A DNA stretch of 64,000 nucleotides from Lactonifactor longoviformis DSM 17459 (GCF_900129135.1 NZ_FQVI01000020.1:1-64000), one strand, 5' to 3'; shown: positions 24,971-34,821, counted from the stretch's first letter. Notes: generated by a model from the sequence alone, not told the origin. Numbers and translations: made by a program.

Positions 24971-26361
24971 AAATCCCCAGATTTCTTATAGCGGCAGGAG
25001 CAAGCGGCAGCGGGAAAACCCTCCTGACCTGCGGGATTCTGAAGGCATTAAAGAACCGTGGACTGCAGGTGGCATCTTTTAAGTGCGGTCCTGATTATAT
25101 TGATCCCATGTTTCACAGCAAGGTGATACGGGCCAAATCCCGGAATCTGGATACGTTCTTTACGCCTCCTGAGATTGTCAGACATCTCCTGGAAATAAAC
25201 TGCATGCAACAGGATATTGCTGTGATGGAAGGGGTTATGGGGTATTATGACGGAATCGGAGGCACCACATCACAGGCCAGCGCGTATGAACTTGCCGCTG
25301 TTACCAAAACCCCGGTGGTGTTTGTTGTAAACTGTAAGGGAATGAGCGTATCCATACTTCCTTATATTCAGGGCTTTCTCGAATTTAAAGAAAACAGCGG
25401 TATCCGCGGCATTATTTTGAATCAGATGTCCCCCATGCTGTATCCCAGGGTGAAGGAATTGATTGAGGAGACGCTTCCGGTGAAAGTACTGGGCTATGTG
25501 CCCAATGTGAAAGAGTGTGCCATTGAAAGCCGCCACCTTGGACTGGTTCTGCCGGATGAGGTGGAACAGCTCCAGGAAAAGCTGGGGCAGCTGGCAGAAA
25601 TTCTAGAAAAAACAATTGATATGGAAGCACTGCTTGCGCTGGCAGAGACAGCGGAAGATATCTCTGCTTCCAGTCCGGAGGCTTTCTCCCCGGACTATGG
25701 ATTTACCCTGGACAGGCCTGTTAAAATTGGTGTTGCAAGAGATGAGGCCTTTTGCTTTATCTATGAGGATAATCTGCGTCTTCTGAAAAAGATGGGAGCG
25801 GAGCTTGTTTATTTCTCCCCCCTGCAAGACAGCAGGCTACCGGAAGGGATTCAGGGACTTCTCTTATACGGGGGCTATCCGGAACTCTACGCTGAAGCTT
25901 TGGCGGCCAACACAGGGATGCTGGAGAGTATCCGCCGGGAGTTTGGAAACGGGATTCCCGTGATCGCGGAGTGCGGCGGATTTATGTATCTTCATGAAAC
26001 TATGGAGGATATGGAGGGATGTGCCCACCGCATGACGGGTATCATTCCGGGGCGTGCATACCGTACGCCGCAATTAAACCGTTTCGGCTATATCTACGTA
26101 TCTTCCGGGGGAGGAACCGTATTTGGGGAGCCCTTGGAGCAGATTCCGGCCCATGAATTTCACTATTTCGACTCCACTGCCTGCGGGGGAGATTTTCTGG
26201 CCAGAAAGCCTGTGGGACGCAGGAGCTGGAACTGTATGTATGGAAGAGAACATATGCTGGCAGGCTTTCCGCATCTGTACTATTACGGCAAGCCTCAGAT
26301 TGCGAAGGCTTTTTTGCAGGAGTGCAGCCGCTATGCACCGCAAAGCCAGTCAAACGTCTAA
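24967..26361 (+). CDS. cbiA: Cobyrinate a,c-diamide synthase
   Basis: A 464-residue CbiA. The N-terminal P-loop domain has GASGSGKTLLTCGILKAL and CGPDYIDPMFH; the C-terminal class I glutamine amidotransferase-like domain has the nucleophile Cys in IAECGGFMYLHETM and a downstream HEFHYFDS motif. It amidates the a and c side chains of cobyrinate using ATP and glutamine. The start overlaps the previous stop by ATGA. Confidence 0.95.
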   Translation: MKIPRFLIAAGASGSGKTLLTCGILKALKNRGLQVASFKCGPDYIDPMFHSKVIRAKSRNLDTFFTPPEIVRHLLEINCMQQDIAVMEGVMGYYDGIGGTTSQASAYELAAVTKTPVVFVVNCKGMSVSILPYIQGFLEFKENSGIRGIILNQMSPMLYPRVKELIEETLPVKVLGYVPNVKECAIESRHLGLVLPDEVEQLQEKLGQLAEILEKTIDMEALLALAETAEDISASSPEAFSPDYGFTLDRPVKIGVARDEAFCFIYEDNLRLLKKMGAELVYFSPLQDSRLPEGIQGLLLYGGYPELYAEALAANTGMLESIRREFGNGIPVIAECGGFMYLHETMEDMEGCAHRMTGIIPGRAYRTPQLNRFGYIYVSSGGGTVFGEPLEQIPAHEFHYFDSTACGGDFLARKPVGRRSWNCMYGREHMLAGFPHLYYYGKPQIAKAFLQECSRYAPQSQSNV

Positions 26362-26384
26362 CAATGGGAAAGAAGGAAAAGAAA

Positions 26385-27434
26385 ATGAATTTAGAGGAAA
26401 CGCTGAAATGTATCGGTCCGCTCGACGAGGAAGCTATGAAAATCAGCCGGAAGCGCTGGGACAGTATCGCAAAACCTTTGTACAGCCTGGGTAAGCTGGA
26501 ATCTCTGCTGGTGCAGATTGCCGGAATCACAGGAAGCCAGGAAATTGATCTTTCAAAGAAAGCCCTTGTGCCTATGTGCGCGGACAATGGGGTGGTGGCA
26601 GAGGGGGTCACACAGACCGGACAGGAGGTTACTGCCATTGTGGCGGAGAACTTTTTAACCTGTGAAACCTCTGCGGCTATTATGTGCAAGAATGCCGGAG
26701 CCGATATTTTCCCGGTAGACATCGGAGTTGCCGTGGATACCAATATCATAAACCGTAAAATCGCCTATGGGACCAAAAATATGGCTGTGGAGCCGGCTAT
26801 GACGAGGGAAGAAGCCATCCGGGGTCTGGAGACCGGAATCGCAATGGTAAAGGAGCTAAAAGACAAAGGCTACAAGATCATTGCCACCGGCGAGATGGGA
26901 ATAGGCAACACGACAACAAGCAGTGCAGTGGCGGCGGTTCTTCTGGGGCAGCCGGCAGAAGCGGTCACAGGCAAAGGGGCCGGACTGACAAGCGCCGGAC
27001 TGGAAAAGAAGATAGCAACGATCAAAAAGGCGATTGCCCTTCATAAACCAGACAGAGAAGATCCCATTGATGTGCTGGCAAAGGTGGGAGGCTTTGATAT
27101 TGCGGGGATTGCAGGTATGTTCCTGGGAGGGGCAGCCTATCATGTCCCTGTGGTCATTGACGGATTCATATCAGCGGTAAGCGCCCTTCTGGCCTGCCGG
27201 CTGGCTCCCCTGGCAAAAGGCTATATGATATCTTCTCATGTCTCCAAAGAGCCTGCGGCCCATATGATTCTGGAGGCGCTGGACCAGTCTCCCTGCCTGC
27301 ACTGTGATATGTGCCTGGGCGAAGGAACAGGGGCAGTAGCTTTATTCCCTGTTTTAGAGATGGCGGCTGCGGTCTATCAGGGGATGAGTACGTTCAGCGA
27401 CATAGAGATTGAGGAATACAAACCACTGAGCTAA
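26385..27434 (+). CDS. cobT: Nicotinate-nucleotide--dimethylbenzimidazole phosphoribosyltransferase
   Basis: A 349-residue CobT, the usual length. ATG 26385 has GAAGGAAA upstream; an earlier in-frame ATG at 26364 adds a lysine-rich tail and lacks a good site. Motifs: PMCADNGVVAEGVTQTGQEV, GEMGIGNTTTSSAVAAVL, and CLGEGTGAVALFP carrying the catalytic-type Glu. It makes alpha-ribazole phosphate, the lower ligand precursor. No bluB or bza gene for dimethylbenzimidazole is in this window. Confidence 0.95.
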   Translation: MNLEETLKCIGPLDEEAMKISRKRWDSIAKPLYSLGKLESLLVQIAGITGSQEIDLSKKALVPMCADNGVVAEGVTQTGQEVTAIVAENFLTCETSAAIMCKNAGADIFPVDIGVAVDTNIINRKIAYGTKNMAVEPAMTREEAIRGLETGIAMVKELKDKGYKIIATGEMGIGNTTTSSAVAAVLLGQPAEAVTGKGAGLTSAGLEKKIATIKKAIALHKPDREDPIDVLAKVGGFDIAGIAGMFLGGAAYHVPVVIDGFISAVSALLACRLAPLAKGYMISSHVSKEPAAHMILEALDQSPCLHCDMCLGEGTGAVALFPVLEMAAAVYQGMSTFSDIEIEEYKPLS

Positions 27435-27446
27435 AAGGAGAAGGGT

Positions 27447-27965
27447 ATGATTACATTAATTACCGGTGGAAGCGGAAGCGGAAAATCAGCATACGCAGAA
27501 GATACCCTGCTGTCCTTTGGCGAGGGAGAGCGAATCTATATCGCTACCATGTATCCCTTTGATGAAGAAAGCCACAGGAGGATAGAGCGCCACAGAAACA
27601 TGCGCCGGGAAAAGCATTTTACTACCATTGAACGGTATATTAACCTGAAAGAGCTCACCGTGCCGAAGGATTCTTATGTTCTTTTAGAGTGTATGTCGAA
27701 CCTGGTGGCCAATGAGATGTACCAGGAAGGAGGTGCCGGGAAAGATACGGTGCCCGCTGTCCTGGAAGGCATCTTTGCCCTGGATCGTCAGGCAAAAGAG
27801 CTGTGCATTGTAACCAATGAGATTTTCTCCGACGGCATCCCCTATGAGGAAGAGACAGAAAGATATCAAAAGTATCTGGGAGAGATCAATCAGGCACTCG
27901 GAAGAGTCGCCGCAAGAGTAGTGGAAGTGGTATACGGTATCCCTCTCGTACTGAAGGAGAATTAA
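27447..27965 (+). CDS. cobU: Adenosylcobinamide kinase / guanylyltransferase (CobU), full length
   Basis: A 172-residue CobU. It has the P-loop GGSGSGKSAYAEDTLL, IATMYPFDEESHRRIERHR (containing the His position that is guanylylated in CobU) and LLECMSNLVANEM. The C-terminal block, usually SNEVGxGIVP, is here TNEIFSDGIPYEEETERYQ, so it diverges. It phosphorylates and guanylylates adenosylcobinamide. It ends one base before cobS starts. A second CobU-like gene lies at 28759 and keeps the canonical form of that block. Confidence 0.9.
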   Translation: MITLITGGSGSGKSAYAEDTLLSFGEGERIYIATMYPFDEESHRRIERHRNMRREKHFTTIERYINLKELTVPKDSYVLLECMSNLVANEMYQEGGAGKDTVPAVLEGIFALDRQAKELCIVTNEIFSDGIPYEEETERYQKYLGEINQALGRVAARVVEVVYGIPLVLKEN

Positions 27966-28742
27966 ATGAAACAGATTTGGAATAGTTTTAAAATAGCTTT
28001 TGCCATGTACTCAAAGATTCCCATGCCAAAAAGTGACTGGACGAAAGAGAATATGAGATATACCATGTGCTTTTTCCCCGCTGTGGGGCTGGTCATCGGA
28101 GGGCTTACCTGGCTTTGGGGCGTCTGGGGGAGGAATCTGGCAGAAAGCCATATCTTCTATACCGTAATCCTTCTGCTGATTCCTGTGGCAGTGACAGGGG
28201 GGATCCATCTGGACGGACTTCTGGATACCTCGGATGCCCTGTCCTCCTATCAGGAAAGAGAGAGAAAGCTGGAGATTCTGAAGGACTCCCATGCAGGTGC
28301 CTTTGCTATTATAATAGGAATTACTTACTTTCTGCTTTATTTCGGCATTTACAGTGAGCTGACCTTACAGGGGCTTCCTGTGGTATGCCTCAGTTTTGTT
28401 CTGTCCAGGTGTTTCAGCGGACTGTCCATTGCGGCATTTCCTATGGCGAAGAACACTGGTCTGGCGGCAACTTTTTCGGATGGTGCCCAGAAACAGACGG
28501 TTCGCATTACCACCGTGGCTTGGGGACTTCTTACGATTCTCCTTATGTGCCTGTATCAGCCCCTGCTGGGTGCCTGTGCGGCCATAGGAGGAATGGCAGC
28601 ATTCGTTTTTTACTATCGTATGTCCATGAAGCAATTCGGGGGAATCACTGGAGATCTGGCGGGCTTTTTCCTTCAGATATGCGAATTGGTGATGGCACTC
28701 TGTGTGGTGGCAGGAGAGATTCTGCTGAGAAAAATGGCATAA
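27966..28742 (+). CDS. cobS: Adenosylcobinamide-GDP ribazoletransferase (cobalamin synthase)
   Basis: A 258-residue integral membrane protein with about six hydrophobic segments. The catalytic acidic motif HLDGLLDTSDAL is followed by RKLEILKDSHAGAFAII, both diagnostic of CobS. It joins adenosylcobinamide-GDP and alpha-ribazole (phosphate) at the membrane. It starts immediately after the cobU stop. Confidence 0.95.
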   Translation: MKQIWNSFKIAFAMYSKIPMPKSDWTKENMRYTMCFFPAVGLVIGGLTWLWGVWGRNLAESHIFYTVILLLIPVAVTGGIHLDGLLDTSDALSSYQERERKLEILKDSHAGAFAIIIGITYFLLYFGIYSELTLQGLPVVCLSFVLSRCFSGLSIAAFPMAKNTGLAATFSDGAQKQTVRITTVAWGLLTILLMCLYQPLLGACAAIGGMAAFVFYYRMSMKQFGGITGDLAGFFLQICELVMALCVVAGEILLRKMA

Positions 28743-28758
28743 CAAAGGAGATACAGGT

Positions 28759-29145
28759 ATGATTTTAATTATCGGGGGCATGTTCCAGGGAAAAAAGGAG
28801 TATGTGCGCAGCAGATTTGGGCTGGAAGCGAGAGATATGGCTGACGGCAGTGTCTGTTCTTACGAAGAATTGTTCCGCTGCCGTGGAATTTTTCATTTTC
28901 ACGAATGGATTAGGCGGATGCTGCGGGAGAATAGAGATTTAACGAATCTGGCCGGCCGGCTGGAAAAAGAAAATCCTCAGATCCTTATCATTTCAAACGA
29001 GCTGGGGTACGGCGTGGTGCCTGTAGATTCTTTTGACAGAGAATACAGGGAGGCCACAGGAAGGATATGCACCCGGATTGCCCGGTCTGCCGATTCGGTA
29101 CACCGGGTAGTCTGCGGCATTGGAACGGTGATCAAAGATGCTTGA
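28759..29145 (+). CDS. Short second CobU-like protein
   Basis: A 128-residue protein behind AAAGGAG. N-terminal LIIGGMFQGKKEYV resembles a CobU P-loop (GGxxxGKS) but lacks the Ser after Lys and the expected Gly. The middle, including the His-containing guanylylation segment, is shortened. The end, IISNELGYGVVPVDSFDREYREATGR and ADSVHRVVCGIGTVIKD, is close to canonical CobU. It overlaps the next gene by 8 bases, so it is clearly part of the operon. Possible roles are a helper or half-enzyme to CobU or a degenerate paralogue. Confidence 0.75.
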   Translation: MILIIGGMFQGKKEYVRSRFGLEARDMADGSVCSYEELFRCRGIFHFHEWIRRMLRENRDLTNLAGRLEKENPQILIISNELGYGVVPVDSFDREYREATGRICTRIARSADSVHRVVCGIGTVIKDA

Positions 29146-29737
29146 TTTATTTCTTGTACGTCACTCCATTACCTATGGGAATACCCTGGGGCGCTATATA
29201 GGAAAAAGGACCGATGAACCCCTTACAAAAGATGGGATTGCCCTGCTGAAACGCAGATATTATCCCCAGGTACAGACTGTTTTTACCAGCCCTTTGAAGC
29301 GGTGTGTGCAGACTGCGGCACTCTGTTATCCGGATACCCCAGTTCATACACTGGAGGAGCTGGCAGAGTGTGATTTCGGAGAGTTTGAAAACAAAAACTA
29401 CAAAGAACTCTCGGGAAATGACAAATACCAGGAGTGGATTGACAGCAATGGCACCCTGCCTTTTCCGGGTGGCGAGAGCAGGGAAGCCTTCATGGAGCGT
29501 TGTCAAAGAGGATTTTCCCGCTGTGTGGAATACTGCCTCAGGGAAGGACTGCACTCCGGGGCTTTGGTGGTTCACGGAGGGACTATCATGAGCATTTTGG
29601 ATGCATATGCCGTTCCCCATCAAGGGTACTATGACTGGCAGGTGGGAAACGGCGGGGGATACCAGGTGAGGACCTCCGCAGAAGAATGGAATGAAAGAGT
29701 ACAGGAACTGCATGTGGTGAAAAAGCTTGCAGAATAA
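29138..29737 (+). CDS. cobC: Alpha-ribazole phosphatase-like histidine phosphatase
   Basis: A 199-residue member of the phosphoglycerate mutase-like histidine phosphatases: LFLVRHSITYGN (catalytic His), FTSPLKRCVQTA, ECDFGEFENKNY, and VVHGGTIMSILDAYA with the second catalytic His. In this operon the expected substrate is alpha-ribazole 5'-phosphate or adenosylcobalamin phosphate. The specificity is inferred from context; the fold is certain. Confidence 0.85.
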   Translation: MLDLFLVRHSITYGNTLGRYIGKRTDEPLTKDGIALLKRRYYPQVQTVFTSPLKRCVQTAALCYPDTPVHTLEELAECDFGEFENKNYKELSGNDKYQEWIDSNGTLPFPGGESREAFMERCQRGFSRCVEYCLREGLHSGALVVHGGTIMSILDAYAVPHQGYYDWQVGNGGGYQVRTSAEEWNERVQELHVVKKLAE

Positions 29738-29760
29738 ATACAGGAGAGGACTTTATTAAG

Positions 29761-30741
29761 ATGCTGAAGTGGACAATATTTGCCCTGGTTTTGGGCTTTT
29801 TTATAGATTTGATCGTGGGAGACCCTCCGTTTTTATACCATCCGGTCAGAATTATCGGGAATGGAATTGCACTGACGGAAAAAGGACTCAGGCGCATATT
29901 TCCCAAAACTCCAGGGGGAGAGCGGGCGGGCGGTTTCTTTCTTATCCTGATTATCTGCCTGTTCAGCGCGGGAATTCCCGGATTAATTCTGTGGTTTGCC
30001 TACCATTGGCGTACTTGGCTGGGGGTACTTTTGGAAACCTTTATGTGTTATCAGCTTCTGGCTGCAAAGTCCCTGAAGGCGGAGAGCATGAAGGTATACG
30101 AGCAGCTGAAGGCGGGAAACCTGGAGGGGGCCAGATATGCCGTTTCAATGATTGTGGGACGGGATACCAAGAGTCTTGACGAAGAGGGTGTGACAAAGGC
30201 AGCTGTGGAGACCATTGCGGAAAATACCTCGGACGGAGTTATTGCTCCGCTGTTTTATATGGCCCTGGGGGGCGCTCCTCTGATGTTTCTGTACAAGGCC
30301 ATTAACACTATGGATTCTATGGTGGGATATAAAAACGATAAATATCTCAACTTTGGAAGACTGCCTGCAAAATTAGATGATGCCGCCAATTTTGTACCTG
30401 CCAGAATATCCGCATGGCTTATGGTGGCGGCCAGCTTTTTTCTGAAGATGGACAGCAGGAACGCAGCACGGATTTACAGAAGAGACAGGCGGAATCACGC
30501 AAGTCCCAATTCTGCCCAGACAGAGGCAGTGATGGCCGGTGCACTTGGGGTGCAGCTGGCCGGCGATGCCTATTATTTCGGAAAGCTTTATCAGAAACCA
30601 ACGATTGGGGACCGCATCCGTAAGATTCAGTATGAAGATATCCGTTATGCCAACAATCTGCTCTATGCCAGTGCGGGAATTGGCGTGCTGTTTTTCGGAC
30701 TGATTCGGCTGATGCTTCAGATTGCACTTCAAATCGTATAG
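29761..30741 (+). CDS. cbiB: Adenosylcobinamide-phosphate synthase
   Basis: A 326-residue membrane protein with the CbiB signatures: FFIDLIVGDPPFLYHPVRIIG near the N-terminus, ETIAENTSDGVIAPLFYMAL and NTMDSMVGYKNDKYLNFG in the middle, and NHASPNSAQTEAVMAGALGV. It couples aminopropanol phosphate (product of CobD plus upstream reactions) to adenosylcobyric acid. Start ATG follows GAGAGGAC. Confidence 0.96.
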   Translation: MLKWTIFALVLGFFIDLIVGDPPFLYHPVRIIGNGIALTEKGLRRIFPKTPGGERAGGFFLILIICLFSAGIPGLILWFAYHWRTWLGVLLETFMCYQLLAAKSLKAESMKVYEQLKAGNLEGARYAVSMIVGRDTKSLDEEGVTKAAVETIAENTSDGVIAPLFYMALGGAPLMFLYKAINTMDSMVGYKNDKYLNFGRLPAKLDDAANFVPARISAWLMVAASFFLKMDSRNAARIYRRDRRNHASPNSAQTEAVMAGALGVQLAGDAYYFGKLYQKPTIGDRIRKIQYEDIRYANNLLYASAGIGVLFFGLIRLMLQIALQIV

Positions 30742-30757
30742 AACCGGGAGAATACAT

Positions 30758-31795
30758 ATGAAGAAACATATACACGGCGGGGATGTGTACCGTCATCAAA
30801 ACGTAATTGATTTTTCGGCAAACTGTAATCCACTGGGGACTCCTGACAGCGTAAAGCGGGCGGTCACCGAAAGTATGGAGCAGGTGTACCATTATCCTGA
30901 TGTAAGATGCCAGAAGCTAAGAGACGCATTGTCCGCCTATGAAGAAGTGCCGGCGGACTGGATCATCTGCGGAAATGGAGCTGCAGATCTGATTTTTTCT
31001 CTGGTGCTGGCCCTGAAACCTAAGAGGGCACTTCTGCCAGCCCCTACCTTTGCGGAGTACGAGCAGGCTCTGGAAAGTGTGGGATGCCAGGTGCTTCATG
31101 CTGCAGGCAGAGAGGAGGACGGGTTTGCCGTGGATCAGGCGCTTTTGCAGGCTATAGACGATACCATAGATATTTTATTTCTGTGCAATCCCAATAATCC
31201 CACAGGGATTCTCACAGAGCCTGAGAGACTGGAGCAGGTGATGGATGCCTGCCGCAGCCACGGAGTTTTTCTGGTGCTGGATGAATGCTTTCTGGACTTT
31301 GTATGCAGCCCTGGAAAGTATACCCAAAAGCCTTCCCTGGAAAAACGGACGGATCTGTTCATCCTGAAAGCCTTTACAAAACGGTATGCCATGGCAGGAA
31401 TACGGCTGGGCTATGGACTGTGCAGCAGCCGGGACCTGTTGGAGAAGATGAAGGAGGTCACCCAGCCCTGGAATGTTTCCACCCTGGCTCAGGCAGCCGG
31501 AATCGCTGCTTTAAAAGAAAAAGAATATGTGGACAGAGCCACAGAACTGATTCACAGGGAGCGCGGGTTCCTTAAGGAGAAAATGCGTGAGGCGGGGCTT
31601 CAGGTATACGACTCCCAGGCTAATTATATCTTTTTCAAGGGACCTGAAAACCTTCAGGAACTCTGCCTGCAGGAGGGGTTATTAATCCGGGACTGCGGCA
31701 ATTACTATGGACTGGCCAGGGGCTATTACCGGATTGCCGTCCGAACCCATGAAGAAAATCTGACCCTTATGAGGGCATTTGAAAAAGTACTGTAA
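30758..31795 (+). CDS. cobD: Threonine-phosphate decarboxylase
   Basis: A 345-residue PLP enzyme of the aminotransferase I/II fold. ATG 30758 is chosen because it starts the typical [12 protein letters not shown] sequence after GGGAG. Motifs: [32 protein letters not shown], and the PLP Lys in [19 protein letters not shown]. It makes the aminopropanol phosphate arm of cobalamin. The gene lies between cbiB and cbiP, which use or precede its product. Confidence 0.93.
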   Translation: MKKHIHGGDVYRHQNVIDFSANCNPLGTPDSVKRAVTESMEQVYHYPDVRCQKLRDALSAYEEVPADWIICGNGAADLIFSLVLALKPKRALLPAPTFAEYEQALESVGCQVLHAAGREEDGFAVDQALLQAIDDTIDILFLCNPNNPTGILTEPERLEQVMDACRSHGVFLVLDECFLDFVCSPGKYTQKPSLEKRTDLFILKAFTKRYAMAGIRLGYGLCSSRDLLEKMKEVTQPWNVSTLAQAAGIAALKEKEYVDRATELIHRERGFLKEKMREAGLQVYDSQANYIFFKGPENLQELCLQEGLLIRDCGNYYGLARGYYRIAVRTHEENLTLMRAFEKVL

Positions 31796-31818
31796 TACAG
31801 AGAAAAGAGGGATATATT

Positions 31819-33327
31819 ATGGCAAAAGCAATTATGATTCAGGGTACCATGTCCAATGCCGGAAAAAGCCTGCTTACAGCGGGACTCTGCCGTATTTTCA
31901 CCCAGGACGGATATAAAGTAGCACCTTTTAAGTCACAGAATATGGCGCTGAACTCCTTTATCACAGAGGAAGGACTGGAGATGGGGAGAGCTCAGGTAAT
32001 GCAGGCGGAAGCGGCGGGAATCAAGCCATCTGTTCTTATGAACCCGATACTTCTAAAGCCTACCAATGATGTAGGATCCCAGGTGATCGTCAACGGAGAG
32101 GTTCTTGGCACTATGAGTGCAAGAGACTATTTTGCTTATAAAAAGAAACTGATACCTGAAGTTATGAAAGCCTACCATGCATTAGCAGAGAAGAATGATA
32201 TTATTGTCATTGAAGGTGCCGGAAGTCCTGCGGAAATCAATCTGAAGGAAGAGGATATCGTTAATATGGGCATGGCAAAGCAGGCCAAAGCTCCCGTGCT
32301 TTTAGTGGGGGACATTGACAGAGGCGGCGTATTTGCCCAGCTGATTGGAACTATTATGCTTCTGGATGAGGATGAGAGAAAAATAGTAAAAGGCACAATT
32401 GTGAACAAATTCAGAGGCGATAAGACTATTCTGGATCCGGGTCTGAAGATATTGGAAGAGAAAACAGGCGTTCCGGTTGTAGGTGTGGCCCCCTATCTGA
32501 ATATTGAGGTAGAAGACGAGGACAGCCTCACGGAGCGGTTTGAAGCGCCCCGGGAAGTCGGGGTCATTGATATTGCAGTAATCCGCCTTCCCAGAATCTC
32601 TAACTTTACTGATTTTAACCCTCTGGAGAGTATACCTGGAGTTTCCCTCAGATATGTGAAGCACCCTCATGAGCTGAAACAGCCGGATATGATTATACTG
32701 CCGGGAACCAAGAATACTATGGAAGATCTTCTGTGGATGCGCCAGACAGGTCTGGAGGCATTGATCCTGAAAGAAGCGGCAAAAGGAAAGATAATCTATG
32801 GAGTCTGCGGGGGATATCAGATGCTGGGAGAAACCCTTTCCGATCCCCATCACGTAGAAGCAGGGGGAGAGATTAAAGGAATGGGCCTTCTCCCTATGGA
32901 TACGATTTTTGAGCAGGCAAAGACCAGAACCCGAGTGACGGGCACCTTCAGACATATGGGAGGGGCGTTAAAGCTTCTGGAAGGGACCAAACTGGAGGGC
33001 TATGAGATTCATATGGGAGAGAGTGTCCTGAAGGAGGGCGCGGTATCCATGAATGAGATCACGGATGGGGTCAGCCATGTAACAAAGTCTGACGGCGCCT
33101 GCAAAGACAATGTCTACGGCTCTTATGTGCACGGGATCTTTGACAGGGAAGAGGTGGCCGGAAAAATTATCCGGGCAATTGGAGCCATAAAAGGAATTGA
33201 TGTGGAGGAAATGACCAGTATTGATTTTCAGGCATTTAAAGAAACCCAGTATGACATTCTTGCGGCAGAGCTGAGAAAACATCTGGATATGAAGAAAATA
33301 TATGAGATTTTAGAAGCTGGTATATAA
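31819..33327 (+). CDS. cbiP: Adenosylcobyric acid synthase (cobyric acid synthase)
   Basis: A 502-residue CobQ/CbiP. N-terminal [19 protein letters not shown] is the P-loop; [14 protein letters not shown] and [19 protein letters not shown] are family signatures; the C-terminal amidotransferase domain has the nucleophile Cys in [11 protein letters not shown] and GSYVHGIFD near the end. It amidates four side chains (b, d, e, g). Confidence 0.96.
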   Translation: MAKAIMIQGTMSNAGKSLLTAGLCRIFTQDGYKVAPFKSQNMALNSFITEEGLEMGRAQVMQAEAAGIKPSVLMNPILLKPTNDVGSQVIVNGEVLGTMSARDYFAYKKKLIPEVMKAYHALAEKNDIIVIEGAGSPAEINLKEEDIVNMGMAKQAKAPVLLVGDIDRGGVFAQLIGTIMLLDEDERKIVKGTIVNKFRGDKTILDPGLKILEEKTGVPVVGVAPYLNIEVEDEDSLTERFEAPREVGVIDIAVIRLPRISNFTDFNPLESIPGVSLRYVKHPHELKQPDMIILPGTKNTMEDLLWMRQTGLEALILKEAAKGKIIYGVCGGYQMLGETLSDPHHVEAGGEIKGMGLLPMDTIFEQAKTRTRVTGTFRHMGGALKLLEGTKLEGYEIHMGESVLKEGAVSMNEITDGVSHVTKSDGACKDNVYGSYVHGIFDREEVAGKIIRAIGAIKGIDVEEMTSIDFQAFKETQYDILAAELRKHLDMKKIYEILEAGI

Positions 33328-33344
33328 AAAGGAGAGGAGAACGT

Positions 33345-33986
33345 ATGAAAATAGAACTGGAAAATGTATTGCCTAAGGAGATAGAAAACAGAAGCTTTGA
33401 GATAATTACAGAGGAACTAGGAGATACGCCTCTGCTCCCCGGCACTGAGCTGATCGTAAAGCGGTGTATCCACACCAGTGCAGACTTCGATTATGCCCGA
33501 AATCTCTGCTTTTCTGACGGAGCGGTAGAAGCTGCCATAGAGGCTGTTAAAAGAGGGGCCAGCATTGTCACGGATACCCAGATGGCCAAAGCCGGTATCA
33601 ACAAAAAGGCCTTGCATAAATACGGCGGCAATGTCTATTGCTTTATGTCTGATGAAGACATTGCTGAGATTGCTAAAAAAAGCGGATCCACCAGAGCAAC
33701 TGCAAGTATGGATAAAGCTGCGTCTATGGAAGAAGAATTCATCTTTGCCATCGGAAACGCGCCTACTGCGCTGGTAAGGCTTTATGAATTGATTCAGGAG
33801 GGAAAGATCCACCCCAAACTGATCATTGGAGTTCCCGTGGGATTTGTAAATGTAGTTCAGTCAAAAGAATTGATCATGGAGACAGATGTGCCTTACATCG
33901 TGGCCAAAGGCCGCAAGGGGGGAAGTAATATTGCTGCCTGCATCTGCAATGCATTGCTGTATATGATCGATAATTCCAGGGAGTAG
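33345..33986 (+). CDS. cbiC: Cobalt-precorrin-8 methylmutase
   Basis: A 213-residue CbiC. RCIHTSADFDY contains the catalytic His of the family, followed by IVTDTQMAKAGIN and ESKEL-type NVVQSKELIMETDVPYI and GRKGGSNIAACICNAL. It moves the methyl from C11 to C12 to give cobyrinate. It is the last gene of the operon; no clean U-tract terminator follows, but the long palindrome at 34085-34283 does. Confidence 0.95.
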   Translation: MKIELENVLPKEIENRSFEIITEELGDTPLLPGTELIVKRCIHTSADFDYARNLCFSDGAVEAAIEAVKRGASIVTDTQMAKAGINKKALHKYGGNVYCFMSDEDIAEIAKKSGSTRATASMDKAASMEEEFIFAIGNAPTALVRLYELIQEGKIHPKLIIGVPVGFVNVVQSKELIMETDVPYIVAKGRKGGSNIAACICNALLYMIDNSRE

Positions 33987-33993
33987 ATAGGAG

Positions 33994-34290
33994 GGGGACG
34001 GTGAGAGAGAGTCCGTGCCGGAGGGTGGCTCTAGGGATACGACCATTACCCCATTCCAAATAAATGTAAAGTGAGCCGATACCAGGATATGGAAGGGAGG
34101 AGGGGGACTGGGGCATGGGCAGGTCGGGGAGGTTAAGCGGAGTGAGCCGAAGATCCAGTCCACCAGCTGATTTGCGAGGAAGGCTCTCCTGACGAGCTTA
34201 GCAGCTGGTAGGACTTAGCTGAGGGGAGCGGAGCCTCGAGCTGACCTGCCCATGCCCCAGTCCCCCTCCTCCCTTTTATATCCGTCCGTT
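33994..34290. repeat. Long-stem palindromic element A between cbiC and the cobalt uptake operon
   Basis: A perfect 33-base inverted repeat (34093-34125 and 34243-34275) extends outward to 34085 and 34283 with two G-U pairs, so a transcript would form a stem of about 41 pairs. The ~117-base interior has its own nested stem: AGTCC/CCAGCTG at about 34157-34169 with CAGCTGG/GGACT at about 34202-34215. Upstream, 33994-34007 is GGGGACGGTGAGAG, identical to the head of element B at 53655. GGACGG (33996-34001) can also pair with CCGTCC (34282-34287). No open reading frame of interest lies in this 316-base gap. It sits between convergent operons and could terminate both. Confidence 0.8.
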
Positions 34291-34302
34291 TTGTACGCTT
34301 TA

Positions 34303-34821
34303 TTAAGAATGCGTAACCGCCCTCTGATAATACCTGGACGTCAGTTTGGACAAAACTCCATACACCGGCTTAAACAGCAGCAAGGTAATGACTACATTTC
34401 CCACGCAGTGGAGAATGTCTGAGGGGATTCCGCTGATCCAGTATGCGATTCCGCCCCCAACGCCGGAGATGACGAAGTAGGGGAAAGAGCAGAGGAATCC
34501 GAATCCCAGGCCGAAGGCGCCTGAGATGATGGACCACATGACCGGGGAGTCGTTTTTAGAGCAGATCATGGTGATCACTGCCAGGATGGTCCAGACGTAG
34601 AGGTACATAAACCACCAGATTCCAAAGCCATATATCATACCTTCTAAAAACGCAAAGATGTAGATAATATAAAATACCTTTTTCCTGAAGAGAAGGGTAT
34701 AGATGATGATAAGGAGAGAGACTACTTCTATATTATGAAGAAAAGCCATTCCCACCTGGCCCACCAGGAGTATTGCTGTGAGGAAGGCCAGGATTACCAT
34801 ATCTTTAACTTTTGTACTCAT
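34303..34821 (-). CDS. Putative ECF-type transporter S component
   Basis: A 172-residue membrane protein with about five hydrophobic helices. ATG 34821 is preferred (GGAG 9 bases upstream); an ATG three codons earlier would abut the ribosome site. The small size, the N-terminal segment MVILAFLTAILLVGQVGMAFL and the position at the end of a cobalt/cobalamin-controlled operon suit an energy-coupling factor substrate-binding subunit. The substrate is not readable from sequence; a corrinoid, cobalt complex or lower-ligand precursor is inferred from context. It would need an ATPase/T module, perhaps CbiO/CbiQ or a shared EcfAT elsewhere. Confidence 0.7.
   Translation of the reverse strand: MSTKVKDMVILAFLTAILLVGQVGMAFLHNIEVVSLLIIIYTLLFRKKVFYIIYIFAFLEGMIYGFGIWWFMYLYVWTILAVITMICSKNDSPVMWSIISGAFGLGFGFLCSFPYFVISGVGGGIAYWISGIPSDILHCVGNVVITLLLFKPVYGVLSKLTSRYYQRAVTHS

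Noticed and set aside
33994-34290. Palindrome A as an insertion sequence
   Set aside because: No transposase frame and no target-site duplication could be seen; the interior is too short to encode one.
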